A stretch of 64,000 nucleotides of DNA from Arthrobacter sp. ERGS1:01 (lineage in GTDB: Bacteria; Actinomycetota; Actinomycetes; Actinomycetales; Micrococcaceae), in the NCBI RefSeq assembly GCF_001281315.1, contig NZ_CP012479.1:2294001-2358000 (forward strand), read 5' to 3'. Shown piece by piece: positions 33,858 to 42,320 of the stretch (positions are counted from its first letter, which is position 1; each line of letters starts with the position of its first letter). The notes beneath the pieces are model-generated. The model saw nothing but the letters and a program-made list of their open reading frames with translations, ran no database searches and was not told the DNA's origin. A program made the translations under genes and the position numbers.

Positions 33858-33886
33858 TTGCATTTGCGATGAAGACCGGATATATT
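33858..33886 (+). promoter_or_regulatory. Promoter of small-RNA candidate unit 2
   Basis: TTGCAT at 33858-33863 and TATATT at 33881-33886, again exactly 17 bp apart and ending 9 nt before the second hairpin. The same -10 sequence and geometry as unit 1. Confidence 0.65.
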
Positions 33887-33892
33887 TTTCTT

Positions 33893-33950
33893 ACTGGCTC
33901 CTCTCCACAGCGTCCCCCAATAGCTGTGGCGAGGAGCCTTTCACTTTAAG
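33893..33950 (+). ncRNA. Candidate small RNA, unit 2 (C-rich loop hairpin)
   Basis: A 16-position stem (33896-33911 with 33923-33938, one T/C mismatch) closes the identical 11-nt loop GTCCCCCAATA, flanked by GC on both sides as in unit 1, and is again followed by CACTTTAA. The stem sequences differ from unit 1 while promoter spacing, loop and tail are conserved, the pattern expected of duplicated functional RNAs. It may end at its own hairpin or read to the terminator at 34007. Confidence 0.55.
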
Positions 33951-34006
33951 TCGACACTGCGGGCTGCTTCGTCCGTTCCGGTTCGGCCGTCGCCGTCAAA
34001 CGCAAA

Positions 34007-34048
34007 AAACCCGCTGGACCAAGGAAAATTCCTTGGTCCAGCGGGTTT
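34007..34048 (-). terminator. Terminator of tRNA-Val (bidirectional shape)
   Basis: Perfect 20-bp stem starting AAACCCGCTGGACC. On the minus strand it ends in six T residues, 3 bp after the tRNA. On the plus strand it could also stop transcripts from the small-RNA units. Confidence 0.88.
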
Positions 34049-34050
34049 GC

Positions 34051-34126
34051 TGGTGGGTCCTACCGGGATCGAACCGATGACATCCACGGTGTAAACGTGG
34101 CGCTCTACCAGCTGAGCTAAAGACCC
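34051..34126 (-). tRNA. tRNA-Val (UAC)
   Basis: Complete cloverleaf on the minus strand: acceptor GGGTCTT with AGGACCC, D arm TAGCTCAGCTGGTAGAGC, anticodon loop TTTACAC giving UAC, T arm CATCGGTTCGATCCCGGTA, and encoded CCA. Confidence 0.97.
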
Positions 34127-34212
34127 ATTTCATTGATTCGACTTCCAAGCTGTGCGCTTGTCGGGCTGACCAACGAGAAACTACTGTACCCGATGTTGTA
34201 CCGTTGCGCCAA

Positions 34213-35160
34213 TCAGGGCCCCAGCGCGGCGGAAAGGTAGCTCAGCGATTCCCCCACGCCGGCCTCCAGCTTGATGTCGGCCAATTCGTCCCCGCGCGTG
34301 GCACCCCGGTTGACGATGGCAACGGGCACACCGTTCTTGACGGCTTTTCGCACGAATCGCAGTCCGCTCATCACCGTCAGCGAGGAGCCGGCCACCAGGA
34401 GGGCCCCGGCGGAATCGACCATGGCAAAGGCACGTTCCACCCGGTCCTTGGGTACGTTTTCGCCAAAGAACACAAAATCGGGTTTGAGCATGCCGCCGCA
34501 CAGGGGGCAGGAGGCGATCCTGAACGCGGCAATCAGCGCCTCGCTTTCCAGGTCGGCGTCCGCGTCCGGGGCACTCCCCGCTCCGCCGGCCGCCTCAACG
34601 GCCGCCAGGAAGCCCGGATTCAATTCGCCCAGGATGGTGGCGATGAAGTCCCGTGAATACACCTCACCGCATTGCAGGCAGACCACCCGGTCGAAACGGC
34701 CGTGCAGGTCCACCACGTTAGCCGCTCCGGCGTCTTCGTGGAGCCTGTCCACATTTTGGGTGATGATGCCGGTCAGGGCACCCTGCCGTTCCAACGCTGC
34801 GGCGGCAAAGTGGCCGGCATTCGGCGCGGCGCGGTGCATCTGCGCCCAGCCAAGGTGGTTGCGGGCCCAGTACCGTTGGCGCAGCGAGAGATCCCCCGTG
34901 AATTCCTGGTAGGTCACCGGCTTGCGGGGCGCCGCGTTGGGACCGCGGTAGTCGGGGATCCCCGAGTCGGTACTCAGGCCGGCACCCGTCAGCAGGGCAA
35001 AAGGTTTGCCGGCAAAGAGCGCGAGCACCTGGTCCAGGCCCGCGGCCTGCCCGTCCGTCAGCCGGGTGGCACCGCAGGTGGCGCCGTCGACGGCGTCCAA
35101 ACCGGAGGCGCCGGGCCGGACAAAACCCGTCTCACCGATTCCGGGGCGCACGCCGTCCAT
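34213..35160 (-). CDS. Sirtuin NAD-dependent protein deacetylase
   Basis: 315 residues of the Sir2 family, removing acyl groups from lysines with NAD. Motifs: GAGLSTDSGIPDYRG (59-73), TQNVDRLH (134-141), the catalytic H153 in DLHG and a zinc site of C161-x2-C164 with C218-x2-C221. The about 50-residue spacing between Cys pairs is longer than in CobB. The ATG at 35160 is 2 nt after the stop of ahpE, so the two are translationally close and in one operon with DUF3052. Confidence 0.92.
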   Translation of the reverse strand: MDGVRPGIGETGFVRPGASGLDAVDGATCGATRLTDGQAAGLDQVLALFAGKPFALLTGAGLSTDSGIPDYRGPNAAPRKPVTYQEFTGDLSLRQRYWARNHLGWAQMHRAAPNAGHFAAAALERQGALTGIITQNVDRLHEDAGAANVVDLHGRFDRVVCLQCGEVYSRDFIATILGELNPGFLAAVEAAGGAGSAPDADADLESEALIAAFRIASCPLCGGMLKPDFVFFGENVPKDRVERAFAMVDSAGALLVAGSSLTVMSGLRFVRKAVKNGVPVAIVNRGATRGDELADIKLEAGVGESLSYLSAALGP

Positions 35161-35162
35161 GG

Positions 35163-35639
35163 TTACAGCGCCGCCAACGCCTGCCGGTACCGTTCCAGGG
35201 GCCGGGCCTGGCCGGTGGGCGTGGTGAATGCGTCCTTGATGACACCGGAGGCATCGATCACGAAGGTGCTCCGGACTGCCATGCCGCGGTCGGCGTCGAA
35301 AGCGCCGTAGGCACGGGACACCGCACCATGCGGCCAAAAGTCGGCCAGCAGGTCAAAGGAATACCCCTCGGCCTGCGCGTAGGCGCGCAGGGTGTACTTG
35401 CTGTCCACCGACACCGCCAGCAGCCGAACATCGGGTGCGGCAAATTGGCCGAAATTGTCCCGCAACTCGCACAGCTCACCGGTGCAAATGCCGGAGAAGG
35501 CGAATGGGTAGAACACCAACACCACCGTGGAGCCTCGCAGCGCCGCCAGGGAGATGGGCTCACCAAACTGGTTGGCCAGCTCAAAGTCGGGAGCAGTGTC
35601 CCCCACCCCCGGGCTCCGGTGCGTGCCGGCGTCGTTCAT
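35163..35639 (-). CDS. ahpE: Peroxiredoxin, AhpE type
   Basis: 158 residues. AhpE-type one-Cys peroxiredoxins reduce hydroperoxides and peroxynitrite with mycothiol or mycoredoxin as partner in actinobacteria. The peroxidatic C52 lies in FYPFAFSGICTGEL; a second Cys, C57, follows. The ATG overlaps the DUF3052 stop (TAATG), so the genes are translationally coupled. sir2 follows after 2 nt. Confidence 0.9.
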   Translation of the reverse strand: MNDAGTHRSPGVGDTAPDFELANQFGEPISLAALRGSTVVLVFYPFAFSGICTGELCELRDNFGQFAAPDVRLLAVSVDSKYTLRAYAQAEGYSFDLLADFWPHGAVSRAYGAFDADRGMAVRSTFVIDASGVIKDAFTTPTGQARPLERYRQALAAL

Positions 35640-36058
35640 TACTGGCGCTTGCGCGGGACCAGGCGTGTAGCGGCCCAGTCTGTGGAAACGCCCGCCGTGG
35701 TGGTCACGTGCAGACCTGCCGTGGGGGCGGCTTCCTGGATTTCCGCCGGCGGCACATAGCCGTCACGGCCGGACTTTGGGGTGAGGATCCACACGATCCC
35801 GCCCTCATCAAGGGTGGTCAGTGAATCCACCAGCGCGTCAACGAGGTCGCCGTCGTCCTGGCGCCACCAGAAAATGATCGCGTCAACCACGTCGTGGTCG
35901 TCCTCGTCAAACATTTCGGAGCCAATTAGGTCCTCGATGCCGTCGCGAAGGTCAAAATCAACGTCTTCGTCGTATCCGAGTTCCTGGATGAGATCCCCAT
36001 CCTTGAACCCCAAATTGCCTGCCACCTTGGCTACGGTGCCGGCGTCGGCGTCGCTCAC
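35639..36058 (-). CDS. DUF3052 family protein
   Basis: 139 residues, acidic, matching the actinobacterial DUF3052 family: an N-terminal VAGNLGFKDGDLIQELGYDEDVDFDLRD, a central WWRQDDGDLVDALVD and GIVWILTPKSGRDGYV. Function unknown. It is divergent from aceE, a neighbourhood I recall as conserved in actinobacteria, hinting at a link with pyruvate dehydrogenase. First gene of the DUF3052-ahpE-sir2 operon. Confidence 0.88.
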   Translation of the reverse strand: MSDADAGTVAKVAGNLGFKDGDLIQELGYDEDVDFDLRDGIEDLIGSEMFDEDDHDVVDAIIFWWRQDDGDLVDALVDSLTTLDEGGIVWILTPKSGRDGYVPPAEIQEAAPTAGLHVTTTAGVSTDWAATRLVPRKRQ

Positions 36059-36508
36059 GTGATTCCTCCTGCGTTCAACGCTTCCGCGTTGGTTTACGTT
36101 TTACCTGTCCCAGTCTAGGGGGTGCGCCCATCTTGGCTCTACACCGCGCCGCAGAACGGCAAACCCTGCCGCCCTGCATCAATGTGGTGCCGGGAACACC
36201 CGATGGGACGTGATTTACGTTACCCCGGGTTCGGCCGATTGCGGGCATCGAAGCGGCACGGGAATTGGGGGGACCGTGGCACGGCGCGTAGTTTGCACCC
36301 CTTTTTCCACCTTCTATAGGCACGACGGCGGCGGAGTGCGCCGGCCGCCTTTTCGGAACCATATTTAGCGCCGACGGCGCCCCTCGCACAGGCCGTCTTC
36401 ACGCAGCAATCCCGGCTACACACATCCGGCGGCGGCGGTCTAGAGTGTTGGTAAACGCTCAGGGCCACAGCGCTGGGCGACCCACATTGCTTTTAAGAGA
36501 GGTTGAAC
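36059..36508. other. Divergent promoter region DUF3052 / aceE
   Basis: 450 bp without a supported gene. It must carry the promoters of the DUF3052 operon (left) and aceE (right). The only clear signal is GAGAGG 6 nt before the aceE GTG. I see no strong palindrome or riboswitch-like structure. Confidence 0.5.
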
Positions 36509-39250
36509 GTGGCTTCAGGAGACAATAACTCCCATATCCTGAGCGGGTTGACTAATCAGTTGCCTGATCGTGATCCGGATGAGACTGCCGAGTGGTTGGA
36601 GTCTTTGGATGCGTTGATTGCGGATCGGGGTACTGAGCGTGCCCAGTTCATTATGCGGTCGCTGCTTCAGCGCGCTGGTGCGCAGAGTGTTGGCGTGCCG
36701 ATGGTCGTGACGACGGATTATGTGAATACGATTCCTGCCGATCAGGAACCGGTGTTCCCGGGTAGTGAAGAGATCGAGCGGAAGTATCGGGCGTGGTTGC
36801 GGTGGAATGCTGCGATCATGGTCCATCGTTCCCAGCGCCCCGATATTGGTGTCGGCGGGCATATCTCCACCTATGCCGGGGCCGCGACCTTGTACGAGGT
36901 CGGCTTCAACCACTTCTTCCGCGGCAAGGACCACCCCGGTGGCGGAGACCAGATCTTCTTCCAGGGCCACGCCTCCCCCGGCATGTACGCCCGCGCCTTC
37001 CTCGAAGGCCGCCTGTCGGAGGAGGACTTGGATGGGTTCCGTCAGGAAAAGTCCAAGGAAGGCCACGCCCTCTCCTCCTACCCGCACCCGCGCCTGATGC
37101 CGGAGTTCTGGGAATTCCCGACCGTGTCGATGGGTATCGGCCCGATGAACGCGATCTACCAGGCCCAGTCCAACCGGTACCTGCATAACCGCGGCATCAA
37201 AGACACCTCCGACCAGCAAGTCTGGGCGTTTTTGGGCGATGGTGAGATGGATGAGCCCGAGTCTCGTGGCCTGCTCCAACTCGCCGCGAACGATAAACTC
37301 GATAACCTCAACTTCGTCGTTAACTGCAACCTCCAACGCCTCGATGGCCCGGTCCGTGGCAACGGCAAAATCGTCCAGGAACTCGAAGCGTTCTTCCGCG
37401 GTGCCGGCTGGAACGTCATCAAAGTCCTCTGGGGTCGGGAGTGGGATGACCTGCTCGCCCGCGATACCGACGGGGCCCTGGTCGATGTCATGAACACCAC
37501 CGTTGATGGTGACTACCAAACGTATAAGGCCGAATCCGGTGGCTTCGTCCGTGAGCACTTCTTCGGCCAAACCCCGCAAACCAAGGAACTCGCCGCCCAC
37601 CTCTCCGACGACGAGCTCTGGAATCTCAAGCGTGGCGGGCACGATTACCACAAGGTTTACGCCGCCTACAAGGCCGCGAGCGAGTTCAAGGGCAAGCCCA
37701 CGGTGATCCTGGCCCACACGGTCAAGGGCTACGGCCTGGGCACCCACTTCGAGGCCCGCAACGCCACGCACCAGATGAAGAAACTCACCCTGCAGGACCT
37801 GAAGGACTTCCGCACCCACCTGCACCTGCCCATCACCGATGAGCAACTCGAAGCAGACCCGTACCGGCCCCCGTACTACCACCCCGGCCCGGACTCCCCC
37901 GAAATCCAATACCTCATGGAACGCCGCGCCGCGCTAGGCGGATTCGTCCCCGAACGCCGCCACAATCACACACCGGTAACCCTGCCGGGGGATAAAACCT
38001 ACGAAGTCGCCAACCGTGGCTCCGGCAAACAACACGCCGCCACGACCATGGCCTTCGTCCGGTTACTCAAAGACCTCATGCGCGATAAGGACTTCGGCAA
38101 CCGAATCGTCCCGATCATCCCCGACGAAGCCCGCACCTTCGGCATTGACGCGTTCTTCCCGACCGCGAAAATCTACAACCCGAACGGCCAAAACTACCTC
38201 TCCGTAGACCGCGACCTCGTCCTGGCCTACAAGGAATCCGTCTCCGGACAGATCGTGCACGCCGGCATCAACGAAGCCGGCTCCGTCGCCGCGTTCACCG
38301 CCGCCGGCACCGCCTACGCCACCCACGGCGAACCGTTGATCCCGATCTACGTCTTCTACTCCATGTTCGGCTTCCAACGCACCGGAGACCAGTTCTGGGC
38401 CGCCGGAGACCAAATGGCCCGCGGCTTCATCATCGGCGCGACCGCCGGACGAACCACCCTCACCGGTGAAGGACTCCAACACGCCGACGGACACTCCCCA
38501 ATCCTGGCCTCCACCAACCCGGCCGTAATCACCTACGACCCCGCCTACGGCTACGAAATCGGTGTCATCATCCGCGCCGGCCTCGAGCGCATGTACGGGC
38601 CCGCCTCCACCGACCCCAACGTCATGTACTACCTCACCGTGTACAACGAACCCATCCTCCAACCCGCCGCCCCCGAAAACATCGACACCGAGGGCATCAC
38701 CCGCGGCATCTACCACCTCAAAACCGCCACCATCGAAGGCCCCAAAGCCCAAATCCTGGCCTCCGGCGTCTCCGTCCCCTGGGCCATCGAAGCCCAACAC
38801 ATCCTCGCCGAGGAATGGGGAGTCGCCGCGGACATCTGGTCCGTGACCTCCTGGACCGAACTCCGACGCGACGGCCTCGCCGCCGAAGAACACGCCTTCC
38901 TCTACCCCAACGAAACCCCCCGCACCCCCTACATCACAGCGAAAATGGCCAACGCGACCGGCCCCGTCATCGCCGTCACCGACTACATGAAAGCCGTCCC
39001 GGACCAGGTACGCCAATTCCTGCCCAACGACTTCGCCACCCTCGGCGCCGACGGCTTCGGCTTCTCCGACACCCGCGCAGCCGCACGACGACACTTCAAA
39101 ATCGACTCCCACTCCGTCGTCATCCGCACCCTCCAAATGCTCGCCCACCAAGGCACCATCGACCCCACCCTCCCCCAACAAGCCATCCAAAAATACGACC
39201 TCCACAACGTCAACGCAGGAACCACCGGCAACGCCGGCGGCGACAGCTAA
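36509..39250 (+). CDS. aceE: Pyruvate dehydrogenase E1 component, homodimeric
   Basis: Decarboxylates pyruvate with thiamine diphosphate and passes the acetyl group to E2, feeding the TCA cycle and fatty acid synthesis. 913 residues from the GTG, which has GAGAGG 6 nt upstream; usual AceE length. The ThDP/Mg motif is [14 protein letters not shown]...[15 protein letters not shown] (about 245-285); [11 protein letters not shown] and the C-terminal [18 protein letters not shown] are conserved. Codon use is odd: the first about 330 bp favour G/T at third positions, and the last about 1 kb strongly favours CTC, CAA, GAA and AAA, unlike nearby genes. IS copy 2 lies 84 bp downstream. Confidence 0.96.
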   Translation: MASGDNNSHILSGLTNQLPDRDPDETAEWLESLDALIADRGTERAQFIMRSLLQRAGAQSVGVPMVVTTDYVNTIPADQEPVFPGSEEIERKYRAWLRWNAAIMVHRSQRPDIGVGGHISTYAGAATLYEVGFNHFFRGKDHPGGGDQIFFQGHASPGMYARAFLEGRLSEEDLDGFRQEKSKEGHALSSYPHPRLMPEFWEFPTVSMGIGPMNAIYQAQSNRYLHNRGIKDTSDQQVWAFLGDGEMDEPESRGLLQLAANDKLDNLNFVVNCNLQRLDGPVRGNGKIVQELEAFFRGAGWNVIKVLWGREWDDLLARDTDGALVDVMNTTVDGDYQTYKAESGGFVREHFFGQTPQTKELAAHLSDDELWNLKRGGHDYHKVYAAYKAASEFKGKPTVILAHTVKGYGLGTHFEARNATHQMKKLTLQDLKDFRTHLHLPITDEQLEADPYRPPYYHPGPDSPEIQYLMERRAALGGFVPERRHNHTPVTLPGDKTYEVANRGSGKQHAATTMAFVRLLKDLMRDKDFGNRIVPIIPDEARTFGIDAFFPTAKIYNPNGQNYLSVDRDLVLAYKESVSGQIVHAGINEAGSVAAFTAAGTAYATHGEPLIPIYVFYSMFGFQRTGDQFWAAGDQMARGFIIGATAGRTTLTGEGLQHADGHSPILASTNPAVITYDPAYGYEIGVIIRAGLERMYGPASTDPNVMYYLTVYNEPILQPAAPENIDTEGITRGIYHLKTATIEGPKAQILASGVSVPWAIEAQHILAEEWGVAADIWSVTSWTELRRDGLAAEEHAFLYPNETPRTPYITAKMANATGPVIAVTDYMKAVPDQVRQFLPNDFATLGADGFGFSDTRAAARRHFKIDSHSVVIRTLQMLAHQGTIDPTLPQQAIQKYDLHNVNAGTTGNAGGDS

Positions 39251-39251
39251 A

Positions 39252-39314
39252 CCCCACTCGCCGGCCCGCTAAATCGCTGACGCGATTTAGCGGGAACCTG
39301 GCGAGTGTGGGCCC
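39252..39314. repeat. Palindromic intergenic element, copy B
   Basis: Directly after aceE. Inner arms CCCGCTAAATCGC and GCGATTTAGCGGG pair perfectly around TGAC, outer arms CACTCGCC and GGCGAGTG pair perfectly, and the element ends GTGGGCCC. It is the most perfect copy seen. Confidence 0.85.
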
Positions 39315-39394
39315 ACCAATCCGCTCCTGCCGAGTGAACTGCTCCCCGAAAGTTGGACTGATTAATTCGGTTCCTTACTTTCGGGGAGTTTTTT

Positions 39395-39886
39395 ATGGAT
39401 TCGCGGAGTTCGTTGAGTGCTCGGCAGCGGGTTGCTGCCATAGGGTTGTTCGAGGAAGGCTTCGGCTATGGTGCGGTTTCTTCTCGGCTGCAGGTCAGCA
39501 GGGATGCCTGTAAGCGCTTGGAGCAACGTTTCAAGATTTGGGGTAGGGCCGCTTTGGATAGACGACCGGCTGTGCCAGCGTATTCATTTGAGTTCAAGAT
39601 CAAGGTGGTTCGTCAGTTCCTCGCTGCTGAAGCAACATCGACGGAACTGGCCCAGTTGTATCACTTGAGTTCGCCGAAACTCGTTCAAAGCTGGGTTCGG
39701 CGGTATCGCCAGGACGGTGAGGACGCTCTCAAGCCCCGGCCGAGGGGCCGCCCACACACCGCCGTGGACCAATTGCCTACCGAGGTTAGCGAGCTTGAGA
39801 AGCTGCGCCTTGAGAACCAGCGGTTGCAGGCCGAGAATGCCTACCTAAAAAAAGTACGGGCCCTGAGGAACCAACCACCGCGTTGA
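39395..39886 (+). CDS. IS3-family transposase OrfA, copy 2
   Basis: 163 residues, identical to the orfA protein of copy 1: two helix-turn-helix-like regions and a C-terminal leucine-rich coiled coil. The slippery run A7G is at 39847-39854. A -1 shift there reads on through STGPEEPTTAL into orfB without a stop. Confidence 0.93.
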   Translation: MDSRSSLSARQRVAAIGLFEEGFGYGAVSSRLQVSRDACKRLEQRFKIWGRAALDRRPAVPAYSFEFKIKVVRQFLAAEATSTELAQLYHLSSPKLVQSWVRRYRQDGEDALKPRPRGRPHTAVDQLPTEVSELEKLRLENQRLQAENAYLKKVRALRNQPPR

Positions 39887-40740
39887 AGGTTAGCGCCGTG
39901 ATCGCCCTCAGGGCCTCTCACCCCTTGCCCCTGCTCCTGGCCGCGGCCGGGCTGCCCCGCTCTACGTTCTTCCACCGCCAGGCCGCGCTCACGGCCCCTG
40001 ACCGGCACGCAGAACTCCGTGCCCGGATCCACGAGGTCTTCACCGAGGCCAAGGGCCGCTACGGGCACCGACGCATCCATGCGTTCCTGCGCCGCCAGGG
40101 ATGGCAGGTGGCGAAGAAGACCGTGTTAAAGCTGATGCGCGCCGAGAATCTGGTCTGCAAGGTCCGCAGCAGTCGCCGCAGGTATTCCTCCTACAAGGGC
40201 CAGGTCGGCAAGATCGCTGAAAACCTACTCAAGCGCCAGTTCGTCACCGCGGCACCGAACCTGACGTGGGTGACCGATGTGACCGAGTTCAAGGTCGCGG
40301 ACCGCAAGGTCTACCTCTCCCCGGTCATGGACCTGTTCGACCGCTCCGTGGTCTCCTTCGCGGTCTCCGAGTCGCCCAACACGGCCTTCACCAACCGATC
40401 GCTCAGCGAGGCGATCAGCACTCTGGGACCGGGTGAGGCACCAATGGTGCACTCGGACCAAGGATTCCAGTACCAACACGCCAGCTGGCAGAAGCTGCTC
40501 AGCAACGCCGGCATGACCCAATCGATGTCCCGCAAGGGCAATTGCCTGGATAACTCAGTGATGGAGAACTTCTTCGGACACTTAAAAGAAGAGATGTTCC
40601 ACCACCAAGAACACACCAGCCCCGAAAGCTTCATCACTGAACTCGAGGACTACATCCGCTGGTACAACAAAGACCGCATCTCGTTAACACTCGAGTGCCT
40701 GAGCCCGATGGAATACCGGGCCCAGGCACTCGCTACCTAG
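39883..40740 (+). CDS. IS3-family transposase OrfB (DDE), copy 2
   Basis: 285 residues with the intact D132, D192, E228 triad, identical to copy 1. The TTG at 39883 overlaps the orfA TGA stop (TTGA), giving either coupled initiation or, more likely, a frameshifted OrfAB transposase. Apparently functional. Confidence 0.93.
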   Translation: MKVSAVIALRASHPLPLLLAAAGLPRSTFFHRQAALTAPDRHAELRARIHEVFTEAKGRYGHRRIHAFLRRQGWQVAKKTVLKLMRAENLVCKVRSSRRRYSSYKGQVGKIAENLLKRQFVTAAPNLTWVTDVTEFKVADRKVYLSPVMDLFDRSVVSFAVSESPNTAFTNRSLSEAISTLGPGEAPMVHSDQGFQYQHASWQKLLSNAGMTQSMSRKGNCLDNSVMENFFGHLKEEMFHHQEHTSPESFITELEDYIRWYNKDRISLTLECLSPMEYRAQALAT

Positions 40741-40807
40741 ACTCTTATTTACCAAGTCCAACATTCGGGGACCAGTTCACGAGCGTGGGCCCAACTAAAC
40801 ACCAACC

Positions 40808-40851
40808 CCGAAGGGGCCGGTGCCACCACTTGGTGGCACCGGCCCCTTCGG
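40808..40851. terminator. Perfect 21-bp hairpin between IS copy 2 and fasR
   Basis: CCGAAGGGGCCGGTGCCACC pairs perfectly with its complement around a CT loop. It probably served as the aceE terminator before the IS inserted upstream of it. No T run is present. Confidence 0.65.
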
Positions 40852-40929
40852 CGTATCCAGGGACGGCGCCCGAGTTGTCGTATTCACACAATTAGGGGTC
40901 CCGGAGCTTAAAGGACATATCCTCAAGGA

Positions 40930-42189
40930 ATGGCACCGAAGAACACCAATGCAGCACTCACTCCGTCCGCCGGAGCGACGGCACCGGCACGGCGCACCCC
41001 GGCGGCCGCGAACACCTCCGAAACGCTCGAGCGTTTGCGCGCCAATATTGGCCCGCTGTCAACCACCATGCTGCGTGAGCTGGAAAGCACCCTGCCCTGG
41101 TACCGGCGGCTCAGTGCCGATGAACGCTCCTCCCTTGGTTTGGTGGCGCAAAACGGCATTGCGGCCTTTGTGTCCTGGTATGAACATCCCTCCTCGCCCA
41201 GCTGGGTCCTCTCGGACGTCTTTGGCACGGCGCCGACGGAGCTTACCCGCTCCATCAGCCTGCAGCGGGCCCTTCAATTGATCCGCACGGTGGTCCAGGT
41301 GGTGGAGGACCGGGTCCCGGAACTGGCCAGCGCCAATGAACAGGTGAGCCTGCGCGAGGCCGTGCTGCGGTACTCCCGCGAGGTGGCCTTTGCCGCCGCC
41401 GACGTCTACGCCCGTGCCGCGGAAAACCGCGGTGCCTGGGACACCCGCCTTGAGGCGCTGGCGGTGGATGGGATCCTGCGCGGCGAGAACATCGACGCCC
41501 TGCAGTCGCGCATTTCCGCCCTGGGCTGGACGTCCCACAGCCGTTTCACGATCATGGTGGGCCAGGCCCCGTCCGAGGCCAACCCCACCTACCTCGCCTC
41601 CGTGCGCCGTGCCGCCGGCCGGTTTGCCGCCGACGCCATGGTGGGAATCCAGGGCGACCGGCTGATCCTGGTGCTCGGCGACGTGTCGGACCCGGAAACG
41701 GCGTACCTGCGGCTCAGCGAGCTGTTCGCCCCCGGTTCCGTTGTCTACGGGCCCATGGCACAAACCCTCGCGGACGCCACGGCCTCGGCCAAGGCGGCAT
41801 TTGCCGGGATGGCCGTTGCCAAGGGCTGGGCCGCGGCACCCCGGCCCGTGTCCGCCGACGATCTGTGGCCCGAGCGCGTGATCGGCGGTGACGATTCCGC
41901 CCGGCGGGCCCTGCTGGCCAACATCTACCGGCCGCTCGTGGCGGCATCCAACGGGCTCGAGGAGACGCTCAGCAGCTACCTGCAGCTTGGCCACTCCCTG
42001 GAGGCTGCGGCCCGTGACCTGTTCGTCCACTCCAACACCGTCCGTTACCGGCTCCGCCGGGTGTGTGACGTCACCGGATGGGACCCGCTGATCCCCCGGG
42101 AGGCCTTCGTGCTCCAAACCGCGCTGGTCGTGGGACGCCTCGCCCCGCCGGTCCGCTCGTCCGCGGAGCGTCCCGGGGGCCGGGGCTGA
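40930..42189 (+). CDS. fasR: PucR-type regulator of fatty acid synthesis (FasR-like)
   Basis: 419 residues. Position and architecture match FasR of Streptomyces, which activates the fabD-fabH-acpP-fabF operon: a central region around 160-290 and a C-terminal PucR/HTH_30 helix-turn-helix (YLQLGHSLEAAARDLFVHSNTVRYRLRRVCDVTGWDP, about 353-390). ATG at 40930 with AAGGA just upstream. fabD begins 131 bp downstream, and an inverted repeat at 42236-42252 lies in that gap. The FasR identity is by family and context. Confidence 0.88.
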   Translation: MAPKNTNAALTPSAGATAPARRTPAAANTSETLERLRANIGPLSTTMLRELESTLPWYRRLSADERSSLGLVAQNGIAAFVSWYEHPSSPSWVLSDVFGTAPTELTRSISLQRALQLIRTVVQVVEDRVPELASANEQVSLREAVLRYSREVAFAAADVYARAAENRGAWDTRLEALAVDGILRGENIDALQSRISALGWTSHSRFTIMVGQAPSEANPTYLASVRRAAGRFAADAMVGIQGDRLILVLGDVSDPETAYLRLSELFAPGSVVYGPMAQTLADATASAKAAFAGMAVAKGWAAAPRPVSADDLWPERVIGGDDSARRALLANIYRPLVAASNGLEETLSSYLQLGHSLEAAARDLFVHSNTVRYRLRRVCDVTGWDPLIPREAFVLQTALVVGRLAPPVRSSAERPGGRG

Positions 42190-42235
42190 CACTGGTCCGA
42201 CGTTCGCGCCCGGTGCGGGAGGCAAACCGCACTTA

Positions 42236-42252
42236 TTGTAGACTTCCTACAA
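42236..42252. promoter_or_regulatory. Candidate regulator site before fabD
   Basis: Perfect 6-bp inverted repeat TTGTAG-N5-CTACAA in the fasR-fabD gap, 68 bp before the fabD start. A FasR or promoter-associated site is possible but unproven. Confidence 0.45.
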
Positions 42253-42320
42253 ATCCACCCTGTGAGCTTGGTGTACCGAAACACCGTGCAAACGCCCCCA
42301 AGTTTGGAAAGCTGGTTAAT

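Larger units (their letters stand above)
39335..40779 (+). mobile_element. IS3-family insertion sequence, copy 2 (1445 bp)
   Basis: Same ends and length as the copy at 6435-7879 but on the plus strand. Flanked by the 4-bp duplication CGAG (39331-39334 and 40780-40783). The site before insertion would read CTGCCGAGCGTGGGCCCA, nearly the same as at copy 1 (CTGGCAAGCGTGGGCCCA). It separates aceE from the strong hairpin at 40808-40851. Confidence 0.95.

Noticed and set aside
6435..40779. The two IS copies as ends of a composite transposon
   Set aside because: Each copy has its own complete pair of 4-bp duplications and the 31.5 kb between them holds ordinary core genes, so these are independent insertions.
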